From the NCBI GenBank assembly GCA_046327915.1, contig JAXLXO010000014.1:1-64000 (forward strand): a DNA stretch of 64,000 bases. The letters run 5' to 3'. A program made the translations under genes and the position numbers. The notes beneath the pieces were generated by a model that was given only the letters and a program-made list of their open reading frames with translations, was not told the DNA's origin and searched no databases. Source of the stretch: VGTK01 sp046327915 (GTDB lineage Bacteria; Desulfobacterota; Binatia; UBA12015). This document shows positions 1 through 7,254 of the stretch, piece after piece. The first letter of the stretch is position 1, and each line of letters opens with the position of its first letter.

Positions 1-1487
1 ACCTCCGGGTCGTCGATCGCCGCGACGAAACGCAGCTGCCCGCCGCAGCGCGCGCAACGCAAGACGTCGATCTCGAACACCCGGCGCAGCAGGTCGGCCC
101 AGCGGACCCAGCCGTTCTTGCGCGGCATTGCCGCCCCTGCCCCTTCCTCGATCGGTGGCGATCGGCCGGCCTCGGGCCCGGACGGAACTCCTGCGGGGGG
201 ACGGGAAACAGAGCCGTTCCCGGCGGGGCCTTCAGCGACCTCGAGTGCCCGCGCCACCGCGGCGCGCCGCCGTGCGGCATGGGGCGCGAACACGCCGTGG
301 TACAGCAGCAGATTGACGCGCGGCTTCGGCGTCAGCGCCGCGAGCCGGCCAAGGAAATCGAACGGTTCGAACAGCAGCGCGCGCGTGCCGTCTCGCCACG
401 GCCGGCGCAGCGCGAGGCGCACGCGACCGTCCGGGGCGATCGAGATGGCGTCCTGCGCGATCGGCGGTCGCAGAACGTATCGGCACAGGTGCTCGAGGCG
501 TTCGCGGTCGCCGGCCGGTACGGCGACCCCCGCGTGCAGATCGAAGCCGGCGATGTGCGCGTGGCACGGCGCACCGGAGCCATCGTCCGGCGCAGCCTCC
601 GGCGCGCGACCGAGGCGCACCGCTCGGCTGCCTGCTTCGGCACCGATCGCAGAGCGTCCCGCGACGGACGCCGCAGCGAGGCCCGCGAGCAGCGGCGACT
701 CCTCGGCGAGCTCGTCCCGGCGAGCGCCCTCGACAATCCCATCGCCTTCGACGTCGATGCCATACGCCTGCGCGATGCGCACGATGCGCCGCCGCGCCGT
801 CGTCAGAACGCGCCAGACGTCGCGATCCGAGGGCGCCGGCAGCGGCACGAAGCGCGCGCCGTCCCCGCCGAAGACGCCCTGAACGACGAGCGAGTGGAAG
901 TGGACGTTCAGGTTCGCCGCCGACCCGAAGCGCTGGATCGCGGTGACGGCCCCACCGCGACCGTCGGTGACACCGCGCCGCCGCGCACGGCGTCGTTCGA
1001 AGGACAGCACCGCACGCATGAACACCGCGAGCACACGCCGGCAGAGCCGCTGGTCGTAGGCGAGCGCGTAGCGCAGCCGGTGCGGCGTGGTGAGCACCCA
1101 CTGCCGGACCGGAAGGCCGCCGAGCACGTCGTCCACGAGGTGGGCGGCGAGGCTCGCCATGCGACGCCCCGTGCACGACGGGCAGAAGCCGCGTCCCTTG
1201 CAGGAGAACGCGACCAGCAGGTCGGCGCGACACTCGTCGCAGCGGAAGCGGGCGAAGCCGCGTGCGAGCTGGCCGCACGTCAGGAACTCACGCAGCTCGC
1301 GCTCGACGAAGCGCGGCAGACCGTTGTCGTCGCTGCGGGCGCGCACCTCGGCGAGGAACGTCTCGAGGTGCTCGTGGACGAGGCGGCGCAGCGCGCCGCG
1401 CTCGGGCACGCGCGGGCAGTAGCCGGGTGGGCTTGGGCCGGGCTTCCCGGCCCCGGGCACGACCGGCAGGGAGCAGCCTTGATCCAC
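1..1487 (-). CDS. IS91-family (Y2-type) transposase, C-terminus beyond window
   Basis: Read on the minus strand, an open frame starts at a GTG at 1487 and runs off the left edge, giving about 495 residues. The N-terminal third carries a zinc-binding region of the IS91 type (RCDEC, then a CKGRGFCPSCTGRRM stretch). Further on come a histidine-rich HUH-like motif (NLNVHFHSLVVQG, near 866-912) and a PKPRVNLLLYHGVFAPH segment near 270-320, both typical of rolling-circle IS91/IS801 transposases. An in-frame TGA lies upstream of the GTG, so a longer start is excluded unless it lies in the short stretch just after that stop. These enzymes nick and transfer single-stranded DNA. The element ends (oriIS/terIS) were not found, and the catalytic C-terminal part is not fully visible. 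Confidence 0.85.
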   Translation of the reverse strand, partial: MDQGCSLPVVPGAGKPGPSPPGYCPRVPERGALRRLVHEHLETFLAEVRARSDDNGLPRFVERELREFLTCGQLARGFARFRCDECRADLLVAFSCKGRGFCPSCTGRRMASLAAHLVDDVLGGLPVRQWVLTTPHRLRYALAYDQRLCRRVLAVFMRAVLSFERRRARRRGVTDGRGGAVTAIQRFGSAANLNVHFHSLVVQGVFGGDGARFVPLPAPSDRDVWRVLTTARRRIVRIAQAYGIDVEGDGIVEGARRDELAEESPLLAGLAAASVAGRSAIGAEAGSRAVRLGRAPEAAPDDGSGAPCHAHIAGFDLHAGVAVPAGDRERLEHLCRYVLRPPIAQDAISIAPDGRVRLALRRPWRDGTRALLFEPFDFLGRLAALTPKPRVNLLLYHGVFAPHAARRRAAVARALEVAEGPAGNGSVSRPPAGVPSGPEAGRSPPIEEGAGAAMPRKNGWVRWADLLRRVFEIDVLRCARCGGQLRFVAAIDDPE

Positions 1488-1669
1488 GGACGCACCGCCT
1501 GCGCCTACCGTGCCGGGCTTCGCGACGTCGCTGCCGCATGGGCTTCCTCGCTCCGCGCCCGACCGGATCGAGCGAGGTGCAACTGCGCGTCACACCTCTC
1601 TGCAACGCCGCGCTTCGCGCCGCACGTGATCGACGCGCCGGAGTCATGTCGATGCTGCTGGTCCGTGAA

Positions 1670-1683
1670 TTAGTCTGGACTAA
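1670..1683. promoter_or_regulatory. Palindromic operator of the toxin-antitoxin pair
   Basis: The sequence TTAGTC-TG-GACTAA is a perfect 6+6 inverted repeat with a 2-bp spacer, 28 bp before the antitoxin start. It is AT-rich compared with its surroundings. Phd/YefM-type antitoxins usually repress their own operon at such palindromes, so this is the expected autoregulatory site. Confidence 0.6.
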
Positions 1684-1711
1684 GTCCACGTTGCCGAATA
1701 CGCTCTCCCGT

Positions 1712-1954
1712 GTGAAGACCGTCACCACACACGAGGCGAAGACCCATCTCTCGCGGCTGGTCGCGGAGGTGGAGGCGGGTGAGGAGATCGTCATCCGCCG
1801 GGGGGCCCGGGCGGTCGCTCGGCTCGTCCCCCTGGGCCGCGCGAAGAGAGCAACCCGTCCGAAGGTCGGGACGATCACGTCGCCGCCGATCCGCGCCAGG
1901 CGAGGCGTGTTCGAGGCGCTCTCGGACGAGGATCTCAAGGAATGGGGACTGTGA
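1712..1954 (+). CDS. Type II antitoxin, Phd/YefM family
   Basis: An 80-residue protein beginning at GTG (VKTVTTHEAKTHLSRLV). The THEAKTHLSRLVAEVEAGEEIVIRRG stretch matches the N-terminal DNA-binding fold of Phd/YefM antitoxins, followed by GARAVARLVP. The C-terminal tail (RRGVFEALSDEDLKEWGL) is the part expected to wrap the toxin. The frame stays open further upstream, but the GTG at 1712 places the operator just outside the gene and gives the usual family length. The partner toxin starts 1 bp after the stop codon, so the two are certainly co-transcribed. The nearby IS91 transposase suggests a mobile neighbourhood. Confidence 0.85.
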   Translation: MKTVTTHEAKTHLSRLVAEVEAGEEIVIRRGARAVARLVPLGRAKRATRPKVGTITSPPIRARRGVFEALSDEDLKEWGL

Positions 1955-1955
1955 G

Positions 1956-2342
1956 TTGAACCTGCTCCTCGATACCTGCACGTTCCTGTGGCTGGCTGCG
2001 GAGCCAAAGCGCCTGAGCCGGCGGGCCCGCGAAGCCATCGATCGCAGCGCGACGCGACTCTACCTGAGCGACGTGTCGGTGTTCGAAGTCTGCGCCAAGT
2101 GGCGCAGCGGCAAGCTCGAGCTCCCTACCACCCCGCGGCGGTGGTTCGGCGAGCAGACCCGCTTGTGGCAGACCGAGCGGCTTTCGCTCGACATCGAGCA
2201 CTACTATCGCGAGAGCGAGCTTCCGGCGCTCCACCGCGATCCGTTCGACCGCCTGCTCGTGGCGCAGGCGATCGAGCGTGACCTGTCGATCGTCACGCCG
2301 GATTCAGCGATCCACGCCTATCCGGTCGCAGTCGTCTGGTAG
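1956..2342 (+). CDS. vapC: Type II toxin, PIN-domain ribonuclease (VapC-like)
   Basis: A 128-residue PIN-domain protein with a likely TTG start immediately after the antitoxin stop. Acidic metal ligands are visible: Asp in NLLLDTCTFLW, Glu in LSDVSVFEVCAK, and Asp in DPFDRLLVAQAI and in VTPDSAIHAYPV. PIN toxins cut RNA in a Mg2+-dependent way and are held inactive by the cognate antitoxin. Pairing a PIN toxin with a Phd-type antitoxin is a common mixed arrangement. An ATG is absent; TTG is the only start that keeps the canonical N-terminus. Confidence 0.88.
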   Translation: MNLLLDTCTFLWLAAEPKRLSRRAREAIDRSATRLYLSDVSVFEVCAKWRSGKLELPTTPRRWFGEQTRLWQTERLSLDIEHYYRESELPALHRDPFDRLLVAQAIERDLSIVTPDSAIHAYPVAVVW

Positions 2343-2365
2343 GCAACGCCGCGCTTCGCGCGGCT

Positions 2366-2401
2366 CGGCGGGGCGCGCGATCAGCGCCGCGCGCCCCGCC
2401 G
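2366..2401. terminator. 13-bp GC hairpin between convergent genes
   Basis: CGGCGGGGCGCGC (2366-2378) and its exact complement (2389-2401) flank a 10-nt loop. The hairpin sits between the 3' ends of vapC and the thiolase gene. There is no T-tract, so it would act as a bidirectional hairpin or transcript-end stabiliser rather than a classic intrinsic terminator. Confidence 0.5.
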
Positions 2402-2413
2402 ACCGTCATCAGC

Positions 2414-3610
2414 TCAGCCGAGCTGCGCCTTGCGGTACATCGTCACGACGGCCGCGCCGCCGAGGCCCAGGTTGTGCTGCAGCGCGATCTTCGCGTCCTT
2501 CACCTGACGCTTGTCCGCCTGCCCGCGCACCTGCCAGTTCAGCTCCGCGCACTGCGCGAGACCGGTCGCGCCGAGCGGGTGCCCCTTCGAGATCAGGCCG
2601 CCCGACGGATTCACCACGACCTTGCCGCCGTAGGTGTTCGCGCCCGAGTCGATGAACTCGCCGGCCTTGCCCTCGCCGCACAGGCCGAGCGCCTCGTACG
2701 TGATCAGCTCGTTCGCCGAGAAGCAGTCGTGCAGCTCGACGACGTCCACGTTCTCGGGACCGACGCCCGACTGCTCGTACACGCGGCGCGCGGCAGCCTT
2801 CGTCATGTCGTAGCCGACCAGCTTCATCGAGCTCTTCTCGGAGAACGTCGTCTGGAAGTCGGACGTCATCGCCATGCCGAGGATCTCGACGGCGTTCTTC
2901 TGCAGACCGTGCTTCTTGACGAACTCCTCGCTCGCGAGGATCGCCGCACCCGCGCCGTCCGAGGTCGGGCAGCACTGCAGCTTGGTGAGCGGCTCCCACA
3001 CCATCGGCGCCGCCTTGATCTGCTCGAGCGAGTACTCGTCCTGGAACTGCGAGTACGGGTTGTTCACCGAGTGCTTGTGGTTCTTGTAGCCGATCTTCGC
3101 GAAGTGCTCCGGCGTCGTGCCGTACTTCTCCATGTGCTCGCGGCCGGCGTTGCCGAAGAACTGCGGCGCGATCGGCGCCGCACCGACGCCGCGCAGCTCG
3201 TTCATGAGCATGAACTGCTGGTCCATCGGGTTGGTGCGATCGTTGAACTTGACGCCCAGCGAGCCCTTCTCCATCTTCTCGAAGCCGAGCGCGAGCACGC
3301 AGTCCGCGATGCCGCCCTCGATGAACTGCTTCGCCATGTAGAGGGCGGTCGATCCCGTCGAGCAGTTGTTATTGACGTTGTAGATCGGGATGCCGGTGAG
3401 GCCGAGCGTGTAGACGGCACGCTGTCCGCAGGTCGAGTCGCCGTAGCAGTAGCCGACGCACGCCTGCTCGACGAGATCGTACGCGATGCCCGCGTCCGCG
3501 AGAGCCTTCTCGCCTGCTTCCTTGGCCATGTCCGGGTAGTCCCAGTTCTTCGATCCGGGCTTCTCGAACTTCGTCATGCCGACGCCGACGACGTACACCT
3601 TGCGACCCAT
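2414..3610 (-). CDS. Thiolase-like acetyl-CoA acetyltransferase (SCP-x/lipid-transfer type)
   Basis: A 398-residue thiolase-fold protein starting MGRKVYVVGVGMTKFEKPG; an AAGGAG ribosome-binding site lies just before this ATG, so an upstream in-frame extension is not used. The nucleophilic cysteine is in the NNNCSTGSTALY region near residue 85. The second half has SDGAGAAIL, the VELHDCFSANEL box and the GGLISKGHPLGATGLAQ active-site loop typical of the SCP-x/lipid-transfer thiolase branch. Such enzymes cleave or exchange acyl chains on CoA thioesters, often sterol side chains or branched fatty acids. It stands alone, with a TetR-type palindrome upstream. Confidence 0.88.
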   Translation of the reverse strand: MGRKVYVVGVGMTKFEKPGSKNWDYPDMAKEAGEKALADAGIAYDLVEQACVGYCYGDSTCGQRAVYTLGLTGIPIYNVNNNCSTGSTALYMAKQFIEGGIADCVLALGFEKMEKGSLGVKFNDRTNPMDQQFMLMNELRGVGAAPIAPQFFGNAGREHMEKYGTTPEHFAKIGYKNHKHSVNNPYSQFQDEYSLEQIKAAPMVWEPLTKLQCCPTSDGAGAAILASEEFVKKHGLQKNAVEILGMAMTSDFQTTFSEKSSMKLVGYDMTKAAARRVYEQSGVGPENVDVVELHDCFSANELITYEALGLCGEGKAGEFIDSGANTYGGKVVVNPSGGLISKGHPLGATGLAQCAELNWQVRGQADKRQVKDAKIALQHNLGLGGAAVVTMYRKAQLG

Positions 3611-3711
3611 GCTGGCGCTCCTTCTGTCCTGCGTTCCGTTTTGGGGAATCACGCGCCCCGGACGGGGTCACGCGGCGCCAACAGACCAAATTCGCACCCG
3701 GCACGCAACTA

Positions 3712-3731
3712 CCGACCGACCGGTGGGTCGG
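3712..3731. promoter_or_regulatory. 20-bp palindrome between divergent genes, TetR-like operator
   Basis: CCGACC-G-ACCGGT-G-GGTCGG is symmetric at 18 of 20 positions. It lies about 100 bp upstream of the thiolase start and 54 bp before the divergent sulfotransferase. Palindromes built on ACCGGT/CCGACC are typical of TetR-family regulators of acyl-CoA metabolism; no regulator gene is adjacent. Confidence 0.5.
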
Positions 3732-3784
3732 GACCCGAAAGGGGGCGGCAATCGGGGCATTTCCGTGCTACGGAACGGCCCGGC

Positions 3785-4693
3785 GTGAGCGTGCGGAACG
3801 ACGACGGGCCCCGGACGATGGCGGCTTCCGAGGCGACCTTCGGGTCGTTGCGGCGCCTGCACGTGGTGGGCTGCCCACGGAGCGGCACGACGCTGGTCGC
3901 GGAGCTGGTCGCCACCTGCTTCGCCGACGTCGGCCACGACGAGCACGAGCTGTCGATCTTCCGTCCCGCGCCGCAGACGTTCCCCGTCTACGTCAGCAAG
4001 AAGCCGATGGACGTGAAGCGCATCGGCCCGCTGCTGCGCGCCGACCGGCAGCTCTTCGTGATCGGCGTGCACCGCGATCCGCGCGCCGTGATCACCAGCG
4101 AGATCGCCGACGAGGGCTTCTACCGCATCTCGTACGACCGCTGGGAACGCTGCCTGAACGCAGCGCGCGCGCTCGCCGGACACCCGCGCTACCTGGAGGT
4201 CTCGTACGAGCGCCTCGTACGCGATCCCGACGCCGTGCAGGACGACATCCAGGCGCGCTTCCCGTTCCTCGTGCGACGCCACGCGTTCTCGGAGTTCGCG
4301 CACCACGCGCAGCCGACGACCGCCGCCGAGATCGCGATGGGCGGCGTGCGCGCGCTCGACGCGAACCGCAACACGCGCTGGCAACGGCACCTGCCGCGCG
4401 TCAAGGCGGAATTGCTCCGCCACCCGCGCATGATCGACGTGCTGATCGAGCTCGGGTACGAGCGCGACGCGTCGTGGACGCGCGTCCTCGACGGCATCCT
4501 GCCGCACGACCAGCCCGTCAAGGGCCGCTGGCGGCGCGTCCTCGAGGAGCTCGACGCGACGGTGCGCTACGGCATCAAGCAGCGCCGCTACCTGCGCGAG
4601 CTCGCGCGGACGCCGCAGCCGGAAGTGCCGGCATGGGTCGACACGACGACGGCGCAGCGGTCGCCGCTGCGCACCTCGAACTACGGCTCGTAG
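3785..4693 (+). CDS. Sulfotransferase family protein
   Basis: About 302 residues from the GTG at 3785; an ATG at 3818 would give 291 residues and is equally possible. The PAPS-binding P-loop is clear near residues 28-37 (VVGCPRSGTTLV). A VIGVHRDPRAVITSE stretch provides the 3'-phosphate-binding region, and YLEVSYERLVRDPD is the third conserved box of the Sulfotransfer_3 family. The protein should move a sulfuryl group from PAPS to a small molecule or lipid; the substrate is not evident. Its last 13 bases overlap the 3' end of the opposite-strand NTF2-like gene. Confidence 0.82.
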   Translation: MSVRNDDGPRTMAASEATFGSLRRLHVVGCPRSGTTLVAELVATCFADVGHDEHELSIFRPAPQTFPVYVSKKPMDVKRIGPLLRADRQLFVIGVHRDPRAVITSEIADEGFYRISYDRWERCLNAARALAGHPRYLEVSYERLVRDPDAVQDDIQARFPFLVRRHAFSEFAHHAQPTTAAEIAMGGVRALDANRNTRWQRHLPRVKAELLRHPRMIDVLIELGYERDASWTRVLDGILPHDQPVKGRWRRVLEELDATVRYGIKQRRYLRELARTPQPEVPAWVDTTTAQRSPLRTSNYGS

Positions 4694-5040
4694 TGGGCAG
4701 CGGCGCGGACGACCTTGCCGTCCGCGCCGAACCAGAACGTCTCCACGCTCGCGCCGCGGTGCCCGCGATAGGAGATCGCGATGCTCTGCGCGCCGACGAG
4801 CACGCGCTCGAAGGTGAAGTGCAGGTCGGGCCGCAGCGCGAGCGCCTTCGTCCAGTACGCGGCGACGTTGGCCTTGCCGCGCAGCACGCCCGACGGCTCG
4901 CCCGCGACCTGCACGATGACGGGGGAGGCCATCTCGAAGTCGTCCGCGTAGTGCGCGAGAATGCGCTCGAGGTCGTGCGCGTTCCACGCCTCGATCCACT
5001 CGGCCGCGAAGCGGCGCGCGAAGTCCGGATCGATCGTCAC
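4681..5040 (-). CDS. NTF2/SnoaL-like small protein
   Basis: A 119-residue protein (start VTIDPDFARRFAAEWIEAWNAHDLERILAHYADDFEM) with the cone-shaped NTF2/SnoaL fold signature: WIEAWNAHDLERILAHYADDFE, then VLRGKANVAAYWTKAL and a FWFGADGKVVRAAAHYEP end. Such domains act as small isomerases, cyclases or binding modules. The GTG start overlaps the stop of the SDR gene by 4 bp (GTGA), so the two are translationally coupled and probably share a pathway. A GTG one codon upstream is also possible. Confidence 0.8.
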   Translation of the reverse strand: MTIDPDFARRFAAEWIEAWNAHDLERILAHYADDFEMASPVIVQVAGEPSGVLRGKANVAAYWTKALALRPDLHFTFERVLVGAQSIAISYRGHRGASVETFWFGADGKVVRAAAHYEP

Positions 5041-5738
5041 CACGTCTCTCCGTACGGACGGATCTCGACGTTGAACGACCACGCCGAGCGGTCCTGCTGC
5101 AGCACGTGCCAGATCTCGTCGGCGATCGCCGACGGCTTGATGAAGAAGTCGTCCGGCTTGCCGGCGAACATGCGCCGCGTCCACTCGAGGTCGATCACGG
5201 CGTCGATCACGACGTAGGCGACGTGCACGCCCTTGGGTCCGACCTCGCGCGCGATCGACTCGGCGAGGATGCGCTGCGCGGCCTTGGTCGGCGCGAACGC
5301 CGCGAACGACGCCTTGCCGCGCAACGCCGAGGTGTTGCCGGTCACGACGATCGCGCCCTTCCCCACCGCGACCATGTCCGGCGCGAGCGCGCGCGCGAGC
5401 CGCAGCAGCGCCATCACGTTGACGTCGAAGTTGTGCGCGAGCACCTCGGGCTCGACGTCGAGGAACGAGCCGAACGCGCCGCCGACCGCGTTGTGCACCA
5501 GCACCGACGGTGTGCCGAGCTCGCCGCGGATCTTCGCGAGCGTCGCGTCGAGCTGCGCCGGATCGCAGACGTCGCACGGGTACGCGTGCGCGCCGTCGAT
5601 CTCGGCGGCGAAGCGCGCGAGGCGCTCGCCGTCGCGGGCGAGCATCGCGACGCGATGGCCGCCGGCCGCGAGCCGGCGCACGATCGCGACGCCTGTTCCG
5701 GGTCCGACGCCGGTGACGACCGAGACGGGTCCGTTCAT
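5037..5738 (-). CDS. Short-chain dehydrogenase/reductase-like protein lacking the catalytic Tyr
   Basis: A 233-residue SDR starting MNGPVSVVTGVG. The cofactor motif TGVGPGTG (residues 8-15) and an NAVGG equivalent of NNAG are present. The usual YxxxK is FxxxK here (AAFAPTKAAQ): the tyrosine is phenylalanine while the lysine is kept, and the catalytic serine region reads VTGNTSALRG. This may make it an inactive or altered SDR, or one working with its coupled NTF2-like partner. Two ATGs are possible; I chose the one next to the conserved fold, not the one 11 codons upstream. Confidence 0.83.
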   Translation of the reverse strand: MNGPVSVVTGVGPGTGVAIVRRLAAGGHRVAMLARDGERLARFAAEIDGAHAYPCDVCDPAQLDATLAKIRGELGTPSVLVHNAVGGAFGSFLDVEPEVLAHNFDVNVMALLRLARALAPDMVAVGKGAIVVTGNTSALRGKASFAAFAPTKAAQRILAESIAREVGPKGVHVAYVVIDAVIDLEWTRRMFAGKPDDFFIKPSAIADEIWHVLQQDRSAWSFNVEIRPYGETW

Positions 5739-5941
5739 GGCGGACCACCGTGAAGAGGCGGCCGAGGTCACGCAACTGCTGTCGCGTCGCGCAGGAGGGC
5801 ACGAGCGACGGGCCGGCGGCGGCGCGTCCGGCGCCTCATCGCGGCGGTCGAGCGCCCGGCGGCCGCGACCGTCCTATGGCCGTTTCCCCTGCGAAACCAG
5901 GCGTTTGCCCATGCGTCGCCGGCGGCGGCCGCGGCGCCCGA

Positions 5942-5956
5942 GTGAACCCGGTTCAC
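5942..5956. promoter_or_regulatory. Palindrome GTGAACC-C-GGTTCAC, copy 1
   Basis: A perfect 7+7 inverted repeat with a one-base centre, 56 bp upstream of the RTX-repeat protein start. The same outer half-sites (GTGAAC and GTTCAC, three bases apart) recur at 35381-35395 before another secreted-protein gene. Probably the operator of an unidentified dimeric regulator. I found no other feature in the rest of the 5739-6012 intergenic stretch. Confidence 0.55.
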
Positions 5957-6012
5957 TCCCGTCGAACGCCTTCCTCGCGACGGGCCGGTGCGTTCCGGCC
6001 CCGGAGGAAGAA

Positions 6013-7008
6013 ATGCGAATCGCGAAGCACGCCCTGCTCTCCCTGGCCGTCGGCTCGATGGTCCTGCTCGCCGCCCCGCCCGCCCGGGCGCAGCAGCTGC
6101 TCTCGAACTTCGGCTTCGACACCGGACTCACGGCTTGGGCAACCTGCTGCGGGGGCACGGGCACGGTCGACTGGGACGGCACCCGCGACGCGCGGGACTC
6201 TACCCTGTCCGGATCCGTCCGCCTCGTCCACACCGACCTCTTCGACGGCATTTCCGAGACGGCGCTCTTCGTGAGGCAGTGCGTCGACGCCTCCGCGCTC
6301 GCTGCGGGGACGAAGGTGTTCTTCGGCATGAAGGCGCGCTTCGAGGAGGGCGAGACGACGCTCGGACGCGCGTACCTCTCGGTCAACTTCGACGACCAGT
6401 CGGATTGCTCGGGTACGGGCCTCGGCGGCGCGCAGGCGGAGGTGCAGGCGACGGACGCGCCGCGCGGAACGTGGCTCGCCGTCAAGCGCAACGCCGCGGC
6501 CGGCGTCGCGATCCCGGCCGGGACGAAGGGGCTGAAGGTCTTCGCCGTGATCGCCAAGAGCTCGACCGGCACACTGACCGCGAACCTCGACGACGTCTGG
6601 ATCGCCTCGACCACCACGCCGCTCTGCGACGGAATGCCGGCGACGATCATCGGCGACGGCACGGACCAGTTCATCAACGGCACCAACGCAAGCGACGTCA
6701 TCGTCGCGAAGGGCGGCAACGACATCATCGACGCCAAGGCCGGCAACGACCGCGTCTGCGGCGGTCCCGGCGACGATACCATCGCCGGCGGCAACGGCGA
6801 CGACCGGCTCTTCGGCGAGGGCGGCAAGGACACGCTGTGGGGCGACGGCGACGACGATCTGCTCTACGGCGCCGGCAACAACGACACGCTCTACGGCGGC
6901 ACGGGCAACGACAAGCTGCGCGGCGGAACCGGTGTCGACACCTGCTACGGCGACGCCGGCACCAACGTCAAGAAGAAGTGCGAGCTGCCGTTCATCGTTC
7001 CGTTCTGA
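6013..7008 (+). CDS. Secreted protein with RTX calcium-binding repeats
   Basis: A 331-residue protein with a strong GGAGG site just before the ATG. Residues 1-29 are a signal peptide (hydrophobic core, ARAQ cleavage). Residues 30-205 form a beta-rich carbohydrate-binding-like domain beginning SNFGFDTGLTAW, and residues 230-325 hold RTX nonapeptides (GGNDIIDAK, AGNDRVCGG, PGDDTIAGG, NGDDRLFGE, GTGNDKLRGG) that fold as a Ca2+-bound parallel beta-roll. The domain order suggests an extracellular binding or adhesion protein. RTX proteins usually leave by type I secretion, but the N-terminal signal peptide points to Sec export. No secretion genes are adjacent. Confidence 0.85.
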   Translation: MRIAKHALLSLAVGSMVLLAAPPARAQQLLSNFGFDTGLTAWATCCGGTGTVDWDGTRDARDSTLSGSVRLVHTDLFDGISETALFVRQCVDASALAAGTKVFFGMKARFEEGETTLGRAYLSVNFDDQSDCSGTGLGGAQAEVQATDAPRGTWLAVKRNAAAGVAIPAGTKGLKVFAVIAKSSTGTLTANLDDVWIASTTTPLCDGMPATIIGDGTDQFINGTNASDVIVAKGGNDIIDAKAGNDRVCGGPGDDTIAGGNGDDRLFGEGGKDTLWGDGDDDLLYGAGNNDTLYGGTGNDKLRGGTGVDTCYGDAGTNVKKKCELPFIVPF

Positions 7009-7015
7009 TTGCAAC

Positions 7016-7148
7016 GAGGGGGCACGCGCCCCCTCGCCCCACGCGGCGAAGCCGCGCGGGGCCCCACTCCCCGCGCTCCCTTCGGTCGGCCGCTCGGCTT
7101 CGCCTTCGCAGAGGGGGCGGTGCCGGGCGAACGTCGTCGGGGCCCGGC
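7016..7148 (+). repeat. Dispersed GC-hairpin repeat, full copy 1
   Basis: The unit begins with an 8-bp stem GAGGGGGC/GCCCCCTC around ACGC (7016-7035). A second hairpin follows, CGCGGC-GAA-GCCGCG (7042-7056), extended by outer CCCC/GGGG pairs. The 82-base tail from 7067 to 7148 is repeated exactly at 7158-7239. A third, reverse-oriented copy is at 51755-51864. Both places lie between the 3' ends of convergent genes. Confidence 0.8.
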
Positions 7149-7157
7149 GTGGCGCGG

Positions 7158-7239
7158 CTCCCCGCGCTCCCTTCGGTCGGCCGCTCGGCTTCGCCTTCGC
7201 AGAGGGGGCGGTGCCGGGCGAACGTCGTCGGGGCCCGGC
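7158..7239 (+). repeat. Dispersed repeat, partial tandem copy 2
   Basis: An 82-bp direct repeat of 7067-7148, identical by eye, with a 91-bp period. It lacks the two leading hairpins, so it is a tail-only duplicate. Confidence 0.85.
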
Positions 7240-7254
7240 AGGGGCTCGGCAACC

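Noticed and set aside
7067..7239. Direct repeats considered as a CRISPR array
   Set aside because: Only two long GC-rich units with a 9-bp spacer, part of a dispersed hairpin repeat, and no cas genes nearby.
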